Below, in pieces: positions 15,650-22,884 of a stretch of 64,000 bases of DNA. A program made the translations under genes and the position numbers. Origin of the DNA: an uncultured Coriobacteriia bacterium (lineage in GTDB: Bacteria; Actinomycetota; Coriobacteriia; Coriobacteriales; QAMH01); assembly GCA_959608885.1 (NCBI GenBank), contig CAUHSG010000005.1:1-64000 (forward strand), given 5' to 3'. The notes beneath the pieces are model-generated. The model had not been told where the DNA came from, searched no databases, and worked only from the letters and a program-made list of their open reading frames with translations. The stretch's first letter is position 1. Every line of letters begins with the position of its first letter.

Positions 15650-17329
15650 TTACGAATGGGCGCGCTCGGCGCTCTTGAACCGGTTGATGCCGTCCTCGTC
15701 TATCACGACGCGCATGGCCCACGGCGGAACGTTCGGAAGATGCGTCTCGCCGTTGTCGACGAAGACGAACGCCACGTCATATGGCGGCATCTTGTCGGGG
15801 TAGTAGCCGAGTCCGTCCGTGAAGTACAAGAGGCCCTGCAGGTTCTCGAGCTCGCCTCGGTCTTGCAGATCGGACACGTAGTCGAAAACGGGTCTGAAGT
15901 CCGTACCCCCAAAGCCACGCACGTAGAAGTTCGCGAGGTAGTCCTTGAGCTGATCGGGGTTAGTGATCTTGGTGTCGGACTGCACGCGCGCGTCGCACTG
16001 GATGATGTGGATGTTTACCTTGCTGCCAAACTCCTCGGATTGCATGAGGATGTCGAAGGTGTGCTCGATGAAGCGCTTGCAGAGGTTGCCGCTCACGGAC
16101 TCGGAGGTGTCGATGGCGATGACGAAGTCACGCACGCTCTTCGTCTCCTTGTACTCGAGTGGCTCGACGAGCGGCATATTGCCGTAGAGCTCCAGCCCGT
16201 AGGTGTAGAAGATGTAGTCGAACTCGTCATCGTTGATGCGCATGTCCTCGGACACCGTCGCGAAACGACGCAGGAAATCGCTGTAGTCATAGGTCCTGCG
16301 GTTGGCAATGGCCAAGCTCGAGATCAGGTCGCGGGCCTCATCGCCCCACTCCTTGGAGAAGGTCTCGAGATTCATCTCGATCTGACGGCTGATCTCCTCC
16401 CACTCCTTCTCCTCGTGGGCGGTCTCGTCGTTGACCTGCTCGTCGACGTCATTCTCGCTGCTCGAACCCTCGAGCTCGTCGTTGGCGGTGTCCAGACCTG
16501 CTCCGTCGACGTTCGAGCTCGTGTCCTCACCCTCATCGTCCTCGGAGGCCTGCTCGTCATCGCCGTCGTCTGAGCCCTCCGTCTTCTGCTCGGCGGAATC
16601 GGACTGGCTCGTCTCGGCTTCGCTCGTCGATTGCAAATCTTGAGCGCTCGTATCCGCCACCTCATCGGCATTATCGTCTTCCTCGCCGATCTCCTCGATA
16701 TCGCCAGGCTTCTCCTCGCCCTCCTGGTCATTGAAGGCGGGCCACGATTCATGGTTGTCGCGCTCAAATAGCGCCTGCATCTCGACGATGTTGCTCTTCG
16801 AGTAGTTGGAGTAGCTGGTTCCCTCGGGATTCTTCATGATGCGATCGAACAGGTGGTAGAGCTTGGCCGGCATGAGCGTGCCCACCGTCTGCCTCACCTG
16901 CGAGAGATATTGTTCGCGGTCCGCATCCTGCTCGCTCGTGAAACGCGTCGCGCACATCTCCATGGCGACGCTTTCGACGATGACGTCGCAGGCAAGCGAC
17001 CACGCCTCCCGATTACGCAGATGGTCACGGTTGTACGGATGGCGAAAGATGCAGTGCAGGACCAGGTGCAGATAGTCGCGCACCGTCTCGTCGAAGGACT
17101 CCTCGAAGCGTGCCAAGACGCTATAGGGCTCGAAATAGATGTTCTTACCATCCGTCGAGAGCGGATAGCGAGCATGTGCGTGCACGGGAACGAGCTCCAT
17201 GCGCCACAAGGCGAGATCGAGGAAGCGGAACTTGAGCATGAGCTGAACGCGACATTCCTCGATGATGTCGGTGGCGAGACGCGCGGCCCGATTGAAGCGC
17301 TCGGTCTTCTCGTCGGTGATTTGCGCCAC
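15650..17329 (-). CDS. VWA domain protein with DUF2201-type metallopeptidase-like N-terminus
   Basis: The 559-aa protein has three parts. Residues 1-190 resemble the putative metallopeptidase domain of the DUF2201 family, but the expected HExxH reads HLVLH (88-92), so the catalytic glutamate is absent. Residues about 200-310 are an extremely Asp/Glu/Ser-rich linker. Residues about 400-550 are a VWA domain with an intact metal-ion-dependent adhesion site: DTSES (407-411), the Thr in GFGGTD (476) and TDG (504-506). There is no signal peptide, so it acts in the cytoplasm. The start is a GTG with AAGGGGG upstream, 9 nt after the LRR gene. VWA proteins of this kind are known partners of MoxR ATPases, here the next gene. 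It probably links the ATPase to a substrate. Confidence 0.88.
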   Translation of the reverse strand: MAQITDEKTERFNRAARLATDIIEECRVQLMLKFRFLDLALWRMELVPVHAHARYPLSTDGKNIYFEPYSVLARFEESFDETVRDYLHLVLHCIFRHPYNRDHLRNREAWSLACDVIVESVAMEMCATRFTSEQDADREQYLSQVRQTVGTLMPAKLYHLFDRIMKNPEGTSYSNYSKSNIVEMQALFERDNHESWPAFNDQEGEEKPGDIEEIGEEDDNADEVADTSAQDLQSTSEAETSQSDSAEQKTEGSDDGDDEQASEDDEGEDTSSNVDGAGLDTANDELEGSSSENDVDEQVNDETAHEEKEWEEISRQIEMNLETFSKEWGDEARDLISSLAIANRRTYDYSDFLRRFATVSEDMRINDDEFDYIFYTYGLELYGNMPLVEPLEYKETKSVRDFVIAIDTSESVSGNLCKRFIEHTFDILMQSEEFGSKVNIHIIQCDARVQSDTKITNPDQLKDYLANFYVRGFGGTDFRPVFDYVSDLQDRGELENLQGLLYFTDGLGYYPDKMPPYDVAFVFVDNGETHLPNVPPWAMRVVIDEDGINRFKSAERAHS

Positions 17330-17338
17330 GCCGCCCCC

Positions 17339-19609
17339 TTACAAATCGAAGTCCACAGCGCTGTGTTGGAACAGCCGCCGTTTTATCTCAAGAAGGTATC
17401 CCGTCATCGCCGCATCCTGGAGCTTGCCGATATGGTCGATGACACCGAGAAGATTATCCTTGTTCAGAATCTCCAATTCAAGAAGCTCGTCGATCGCCTC
17501 GCGATCGTCATGGCGCGCAATCGCCTCGCACACCTCCTCGAGGTTCTTGGTGAGCACCTGCATGAGCATGATCTTGTTGGTGCTGCTCATGAGAACAGGA
17601 TCCGATAGACGCTCGATTGCGAGCTTGGCCTGCCCATATACGTCGAAATCATCGCGCGCGCCGCTCGTCTTCTTGTCGAATTCGTGCATGTTGACGATCG
17701 CGCTATCGTAATGCTTGAAGATGCGCGCCAGGTCGACCGAGCTGCTGAGATTAAACGCAAGCTGAATTTCGTGCGCGCTGCGCGGGGCATCCGGGAAATA
17801 GAAATCGAAGCTCTCGTGACCTTCATGAGGTTCGTCCAAATCGATGTGGAAATGTTCCACGAAGCAATCAAGACTCAGGCCGCGCATGCCGACGTGTCGA
17901 ATGCGGTCACTAAGGAACAATTCGCGTAGGTGACGGGCACCACCAAAGGCGTAGGGGTCGATAGCGCTCACGTCATCGGGAATCCTCACACTCTCGACAC
18001 CGTCGGCGTATACGACGACATGCGAGCCGCCCTCGTCATGGCGCTCGATAAGCAGACCGGGGACGGAGTAGAAGCGCGCGTTCTTCTCGTCCGCCCCAAT
18101 GCTCGTAAGCGAGGGAGCGACATCACCGTTATGGGCACCATGCGTCACGAGCGCGGTATTGCCCAGGTACCTGAGGTTGCGGGGAATGAAGACGCGCGAG
18201 AGCGAGGTGTCAAGGAACGCCTCGTCACCCACCTCCTCGAGCGTCGACGGAAAGTCGGCGATGACGAGCTCGTGGCAATCGCGAAACGCCGCATCCCCGA
18301 TGCGCAGCAACCCCTCGGGCAGCGTCACTTCCTCGATGTGCGCATGCTGCATGAAGGCATGCGGCTCGATTTCAACCGTTCCCGATTGCACCGCATATTT
18401 CGTCGCCTCGTCATCAAGCAAACGCACGAAGCGCTTGCCGTCATCACTGTTGCGATATAGACCGCCTTCGCGATCGATCTCGAGAATGCCGCCTGATACG
18501 ATGGAGAAGCTCGCACCGTTCCCGCAAAAAGTGATTTTCGTGTCATCGGCAACGCTGATACCCAGCGACTCGAGCGTCGCGGGTACGCGCAGGGCCTCGA
18601 TACCCGTACCAGTAAAGGCGTCGTCCCCAATGGAGACAAGTCCCTCGCCAAGGACGACTTGCGCTAGCCTGCGGCAACGAAAGAACGCACGCTCGCCAAT
18701 GACACGCAAGTCACGTGGAGATACGAGGCTCTCGAGCCCCGAATAGGAAAACGCGTAGTCCTCGATCGTGGTAACGGTATCGGGCAAATCAACCCTGTAG
18801 AGCTCCGGGCGGTTTGCGAACGCCTTTTTCTCGATGACCTTGCAGCCATCAGGCACCGCATATCGTTCGCAAGCAAGCGCCAGGACGCGCAAATGCGCAC
18901 CCTCGTGCGCGAAGATAGCCTGCCCGTCGGTCGTGATGTAGGGGTTTTCATCGTCGATGCTGATTTGTTCGAGCGCGCCTTGCGCAAAGAGCCCGGGTGC
19001 GAAGTCGTAGGTGCCAGAGCCGATGACGAGGACGCGCAGCTTGCCCTCATCGAAGATGCTCGAGGTGACACGCGTGAGCATGCCAGGCAAGACGAGCTCC
19101 GCGAGCTTGCGACAACCGCGAACCCACGACGAGTCGTAGGCATCGACATTACGAGGCAAAACCAAACGCTCGAGATTGCCACAAGAGCGAAATGCACAAT
19201 TGCCGATTCTCTCGATCTGTGGTGAGCAGATGATTTCCCGTACCGAGTCCAGGTACGAGCACGCGTCGATGGCGAGCTCGGCAACCGGTTTGTCCTCGAT
19301 AGTCGCGGGAACCTCGAGCGATTCCACATCCGTCTTGCAGCCGATGATGCGCACGTACTCGTCATGCACGGTCACGTATTCCCAAAACGTCCCGTCCTCC
19401 AGCATGAACGCACGCTCTTCCGAGCACGCAGCCTCGTCCTCGCGAATGAGGCGCGTTCGCTCGTCACGACTGCGCGCGATGGCCTCTTCCATGCGCTCGA
19501 TTTCCTCGATGCTTCCCAGTCCGTCGCTCAGGGCCATGGTCGCCATCTCCTTGATTCGCGCGAAGTTCTCGTCATCACCCGCATCGAGGCCGCCATGCGT
19601 AACTGGCAT
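17339..19609 (-). CDS. BspA-type leucine-rich repeat protein, predicted cytoplasmic
   Basis: The 756-aa protein carries many LRR_5 (Treponema pallidum/BspA-type) repeats from about residue 90 to 570, for example CAFRSCGNLERLVLPRNV, AFANRPELYRVDLPDTV and AFRDCHELVIADFPSTLEEV. The N-terminal 70 residues are charged and helical and the last 180 are helical without repeats. Unlike most BspA-like proteins it has no signal peptide, anchor or sorting motif, so it should stay in the cytoplasm. The ATG at 19609 has GGGGTAGGG just upstream. It sits second in the four-gene operon, 20 nt after the methyltransferase gene and 9 nt before the VWA gene. LRR solenoids bind other proteins, so it may be the recognition or scaffold subunit; that is inference. 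Confidence 0.85.
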   Translation of the reverse strand: MPVTHGGLDAGDDENFARIKEMATMALSDGLGSIEEIERMEEAIARSRDERTRLIREDEAACSEERAFMLEDGTFWEYVTVHDEYVRIIGCKTDVESLEVPATIEDKPVAELAIDACSYLDSVREIICSPQIERIGNCAFRSCGNLERLVLPRNVDAYDSSWVRGCRKLAELVLPGMLTRVTSSIFDEGKLRVLVIGSGTYDFAPGLFAQGALEQISIDDENPYITTDGQAIFAHEGAHLRVLALACERYAVPDGCKVIEKKAFANRPELYRVDLPDTVTTIEDYAFSYSGLESLVSPRDLRVIGERAFFRCRRLAQVVLGEGLVSIGDDAFTGTGIEALRVPATLESLGISVADDTKITFCGNGASFSIVSGGILEIDREGGLYRNSDDGKRFVRLLDDEATKYAVQSGTVEIEPHAFMQHAHIEEVTLPEGLLRIGDAAFRDCHELVIADFPSTLEEVGDEAFLDTSLSRVFIPRNLRYLGNTALVTHGAHNGDVAPSLTSIGADEKNARFYSVPGLLIERHDEGGSHVVVYADGVESVRIPDDVSAIDPYAFGGARHLRELFLSDRIRHVGMRGLSLDCFVEHFHIDLDEPHEGHESFDFYFPDAPRSAHEIQLAFNLSSSVDLARIFKHYDSAIVNMHEFDKKTSGARDDFDVYGQAKLAIERLSDPVLMSSTNKIMLMQVLTKNLEEVCEAIARHDDREAIDELLELEILNKDNLLGVIDHIGKLQDAAMTGYLLEIKRRLFQHSAVDFDL

Positions 19610-19629
19610 TTCCCTACCCCAGCCCATAT

Positions 19630-20391
19630 CTAGCGGAATTGAGCGATATCATCGCGCAGAAATGCCTGGTAATCGAAGCCGCCGAGCTTCTCAACACTCA
19701 CGATACAACTCGTGAAGCGCGCGTCCTCGTCAGTTTCGGCGATGGGCACATTGCCATCGGGGCTAGCCGCGGCATCGCCGGGTTGGATGGGATGCGCGTC
19801 AAGCGTCTCGTAGGTGGGCATATCCATGCCAGCATTATGCAGCCAGCGTGCAAAGTCCTTGCGATTGGGTGCCGCCTGAACGGCGTTGCCGGCCACGCGG
19901 GCCTGGGCCATGACTTGCTTGTCGCGTGGCGTCGTGGCAAGCACCGTCTGACACACAAGTTTTCCAGCGGGCTTGAGCAGCCGCCCGATGAGCTTGATGA
20001 CATATGCTGGATCATAGAAAAGATTGAGAGCGCTGTTGACATAGACATAGTCGAGCATACCCTCCTCGATGCCAATCTGGTCGATGAGCTCGGGATAGGC
20101 GACGACAAACTCCATGTTGCTCGTAACAAGCCCGTTTCTTTGCGCTGCACGTTCCTCGTCCGCACGAGCGGAATCGACGAAGTCGGCGCGCCAGTCGATG
20201 CCGAAAACGCGACCAGCAGGGCCAACGTGATCGGAGAGCTTGTAGACACCCTTGCCGCGGCGACACGCCAAATCGAGCACCGTCTGGTCATTCAGGCCGC
20301 CGGGAACGAACATTTCGCAGCGGCTATCGAGACCGCCTGTCTCGGGAAGCTGCGCATAGTGTGCTTCGAGATCGTCAAGTGAGAACGCCAT
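19630..20391 (-). CDS. ArsM-like SAM-dependent methyltransferase, first gene of the MoxR/VWA/LRR operon
   Basis: This 253-aa class I methyltransferase has the same unusual motif I as the C-terminal half of the MoxR fusion protein: VLDLACRRGKG (38-48) against VLDVACRRGKG. It also shares FGIDWRADFVDSA, FVVAYPELIDQIGIEEG and the LLKPAGKLVCQT strand. In ordinary methyltransferases this loop reads DxGxGxG; the CRRGKG version is shared by both proteins and marks a special clade. ATG 20391 follows a clear AGGAGG. Arsenite-binding cysteines typical of true ArsM are not evident, so the substrate is unknown. It lies 50 nt downstream of a tRNA-Thr gene and its terminator. Confidence 0.85.
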   Translation of the reverse strand: MAFSLDDLEAHYAQLPETGGLDSRCEMFVPGGLNDQTVLDLACRRGKGVYKLSDHVGPAGRVFGIDWRADFVDSARADEERAAQRNGLVTSNMEFVVAYPELIDQIGIEEGMLDYVYVNSALNLFYDPAYVIKLIGRLLKPAGKLVCQTVLATTPRDKQVMAQARVAGNAVQAAPNRKDFARWLHNAGMDMPTYETLDAHPIQPGDAAASPDGNVPIAETDEDARFTSCIVSVEKLGGFDYQAFLRDDIAQFR

Positions 20392-20407
20392 GGTTGCCTC
20401 CTGGAAC

Positions 20408-20430
20408 AAAAAGGCCCGCAACGCGGGCCC
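20408..20430 (-). terminator. Terminator of tRNA-Thr
   Basis: On the minus strand the stem GGCCCGC / GCGGGCC with a 3-nt loop is followed by TTTTTG. It separates the tRNA from the methyltransferase operon. Confidence 0.85.
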
Positions 20431-20440
20431 TGGATTTTGG

Positions 20441-20516
20441 TGGTGCCGACGAAGAGACTCGAACTCTTGACCCCCGCATTACGAGTGCGGTGCTCTACCA
20501 GCTGAGCTACATCGGC
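20441..20516 (-). tRNA. tRNA-Thr, anticodon CGT
   Basis: A full cloverleaf of 76 nt folds on the minus strand: acceptor GCCGATG, D-arm GCTC...GAGC, anticodon loop CTCGTAA between CCGCA and TGCGG, T-arm with GTTCGAGTC, and an encoded CCA end. Anticodon CGT reads ACG, threonine. Intact at both ends, so no sign that the neighbouring operon inserted into it. Confidence 0.95.
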
Positions 20517-20636
20517 CTGGCGCGTATCGCGCAGTTGCACAGTCTATCAGACTCATGCGCGTTTGTGAAAACAAAATGAGGCGAGGGGTGCAAGGGGGAG
20601 ACCGCGCTTCCTTTATGCTCTCGCACCCCCGAAACC

Positions 20637-20665
20637 AGACAAAACTGCCCCGGCGACTTTTGTCT
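20637..20665 (-). terminator. AGACAAAA/TTTTGTCT palindrome after rdgB
   Basis: Arms AGACAAAA (20637-20644) and TTTTGTCT (20658-20665) flank the core CTGCCCCGGCGAC. The stop codon of rdgB begins at the last base of the hairpin. A second hairpin GGGGTGC / GCACCCC lies just beyond (about 20585-20630). Same family as the elements at 10001, 25252 and 36476. Confidence 0.65.
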
Positions 20666-21267
20666 CATTTTTCGAACTCGCGGATGAAAGCACGAAGGGC
20701 CTCGCCACGATGGGAAATGGCGTCTTTTTGTTCGGAGGGAACCTCGGCCGTGGTGAGCTTGCCGTCAAAGGCGTCGGCATAGAAAAGCGGGTCATAGCCA
20801 AAGCCATTGTCACCACGCGCCTCGTAACCGATCTTGCCCTCGCAGCTGCCATGGGCGACGATTTCCGAACCGTCCGTATCGACGAACACGAGCGTGCAGA
20901 CGAAGCGCGCCGTGCGCTCGTCATCGGGCACGTCGGCCATGAGGTCGAGCAGCTTGGCATTGTTGTCGGCGTCTGTGGCACCCTCACCCGCGAAGCGGCT
21001 CGAGTACACGCCGGGGGCTCCATCGAGCGCATCGACGGCCAGCCCGCTATCATCGGCGAGGGCAGGCAATCCCGTGTTGTCGCGCGCGACCAGCGCCTTG
21101 ATACGGGCGTTTCCCTCGAAGTCGTCGGCGTCCTCGACGGGCTCCGGATACGTGCCACACTCCTTGAGGCTCACAAACTCCCAACCGGTGACCGGTGTGA
21201 GCATGCGGGAAATCTCCTCGAGTTTATGGGCGTTGTTCGTCGCGATGACAACTTTCTTCGTAGGCAT
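20665..21267 (-). CDS. rdgB: RdgB/HAM1 family non-canonical purine NTP pyrophosphatase
   Basis: The enzyme hydrolyses dITP, ITP and XTP to keep deaminated purines out of nucleic acids. The 200-aa protein shows the family opening KVVIATNNAHKLEEI, the ADDSGLAVDALDGAPGVYSSRF catalytic region in parts (ADDSGLAVDALDG), and the C-terminal GFGYDPLFYADAF and SHRGEALRAF motifs. It starts 2 nt after rph, a pairing conserved in many Gram-positive bacteria, and is followed by a palindromic terminator. Confidence 0.95.
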   Translation of the reverse strand: MPTKKVVIATNNAHKLEEISRMLTPVTGWEFVSLKECGTYPEPVEDADDFEGNARIKALVARDNTGLPALADDSGLAVDALDGAPGVYSSRFAGEGATDADNNAKLLDLMADVPDDERTARFVCTLVFVDTDGSEIVAHGSCEGKIGYEARGDNGFGYDPLFYADAFDGKLTTAEVPSEQKDAISHRGEALRAFIREFEK

Positions 21268-21269
21268 GA

Positions 21270-22004
21270 TTACTCCCCAATTGCTCGACGCTGTTCGGCA
21301 AGCAACTCCTCAATACCCACCGTTGCCACATCGAGCATCTTGTCGAGCTTCGCACGGTCAAACGAGCAGCGCTCACCAGTGCCCTGGACCTCGATAATCT
21401 CGCCACGACCGTTCATGACGAGGTTGAGGTCGACCTCGGCACGGGAATCCTCCTGGTAGTCCAGGTCGAGCAGGATGCGTCCGTCCACTTGGCCGACGCT
21501 GATGGCCGCGACCTGATCGATGATGGGGCTCGTCTTGATCTTTCCGGCGCTCTGCCACATCTCGAGCGCATCGTGCAGCGCGACCCACGCACCGGTAATG
21601 GCCGCCGTACGTGTGCCGCCATCGGCCTGCAGCACATCACAGTCGACGGTGAAGGTGACCTCGCCGCCCAAGCCAGTCATGTCGACCGCGGAGCGCAAAC
21701 TGCGCCCGATGAGACGCTCGATCTCCATGCTGCGCCCCTTTCGCGTGAGATGCTCACGCGAGCTGCGCTTAGCGGTGGAGGCAGGAAGCATTGCGTATTC
21801 GGCGGTGATCCATCCGGCGCCCGCGCCCTTGCGCCACGCCTTCACGCGTTCCTCGATGCTGACCGCGCACAGGACCTTGGTGGCGCCCGTCTCGATCAGA
21901 CATGAACCGGGAACGTTGTCGAGAAAGTGCCGCGTGATCTTGGTAGGGCGCTTCTCCTCGGGACCGCGCCCGTAGGAACGTCCCAAACCGATATTGACCG
22001 TCAT
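21270..22004 (-). CDS. rph: Ribonuclease PH
   Basis: A phosphorolytic exoribonuclease that trims tRNA 3' ends. At 244 aa it has the standard single RNase PH fold, with GRSYGRGPEEKRP near the start, the RSSREHLTRKGRSMEIERLIGR segment in parts (MEIERLIGRSLRSAVD), DVLQADGGTRTAAITGA and the C-terminal GTGERCSFDRAKLDKML. It is the middle gene of murI-rph-rdgB, with 12 and 2 nt between genes. Confidence 0.96.
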   Translation of the reverse strand: MTVNIGLGRSYGRGPEEKRPTKITRHFLDNVPGSCLIETGATKVLCAVSIEERVKAWRKGAGAGWITAEYAMLPASTAKRSSREHLTRKGRSMEIERLIGRSLRSAVDMTGLGGEVTFTVDCDVLQADGGTRTAAITGAWVALHDALEMWQSAGKIKTSPIIDQVAAISVGQVDGRILLDLDYQEDSRAEVDLNLVMNGRGEIIEVQGTGERCSFDRAKLDKMLDVATVGIEELLAEQRRAIGE

Positions 22005-22016
22005 GATTTCTCCTGT

Positions 22017-22877
22017 CTAGAGCTCGTTGATATCTACGTAGGTAAGGTCCTCGATGGGCTGCCCGAAGATATGCCCGCCAATGGTGCGGAAATCGTCCAG
22101 ATCCTCACCCGTCGTGTAGAAGCTGCTGTGTTGCGGTACCGAGCCATCGGCAAGATGACCACGATAGGAGAGCGTCTCGACAACCTCCTTGGCAGTTTCC
22201 TCGGATGACGAGATGATGGAGACGTTCTCGCCCACGGCCTGCTGGATGAGCGGAGCCAGCACCGGATAGTGCGTGCAGCCCAGAACAAGCGTGTCGACGC
22301 CAGCTTTCTTGATGGGATCGAGATAGTCGCGAGCAATCGTCTGGAACGCCGGACGCAGGTACACGTCGCTTGCCTCGGCAGTGAGGCGCTCGATGGGACT
22401 GTTTGAGCGGCGGATGCCATCCTCGACGATCTCGACAAAGCGCGGCGTCGCCGTGGAAAACGCGGTCACACCCGCATCGAGATTGCGGATCGTATCCGGA
22501 TAGATGCCCGAGTCAACCGTGGCCTGCGTGGCGATGACGCCGACGCGGCGATTGCGCGTCATGCGCACAGCCCCGCGGGCTCCCGGCTCGACCACGCCGA
22601 TGACCGGCACATCGAACTCCATCTGGGCAAGGGCGAGTCCCGCCGCCGTCGCCGTATTGCACGCGATGATGATGAGCTTCACATCATGCTGGGAAAGCCA
22701 CGTGCAGATCTGACGCACGAACCCACGCACCTCGCGCAGGTCACGGGGGCCATAGGGGCAGCGAGCGGTATCGCCGAAGAAGACAAGCGACTCTTGGGGC
22801 AGGCGCTCATGGATGGCACGCGCCACCGTGAGGCCGCCGAAACCGGAATCGAATATGCCAATCGGGGCGTTGTTCAT
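22017..22877 (-). CDS. murI: Glutamate racemase
   Basis: MurI makes D-glutamate for peptidoglycan. The 286-aa protein has the GIFDSGFGGLTVA opening and both catalytic cysteines, in IIACNTATA and LGCTHYPVL. It heads the murI-rph-rdgB unit and lies 8 nt after pepF, so the four genes may form one transcript. Confidence 0.96.
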   Translation of the reverse strand: MNNAPIGIFDSGFGGLTVARAIHERLPQESLVFFGDTARCPYGPRDLREVRGFVRQICTWLSQHDVKLIIIACNTATAAGLALAQMEFDVPVIGVVEPGARGAVRMTRNRRVGVIATQATVDSGIYPDTIRNLDAGVTAFSTATPRFVEIVEDGIRRSNSPIERLTAEASDVYLRPAFQTIARDYLDPIKKAGVDTLVLGCTHYPVLAPLIQQAVGENVSIISSSEETAKEVVETLSYRGHLADGSVPQHSSFYTTGEDLDDFRTIGGHIFGQPIEDLTYVDINEL

Positions 22878-22884
22878 AACCCCG

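Noticed and set aside
20441..20516. tRNA-Thr as an integration site for the MoxR/VWA operon
   Set aside because: The tRNA is intact and no integrase or duplicated tRNA 3' end was found in the neighbouring sequence.
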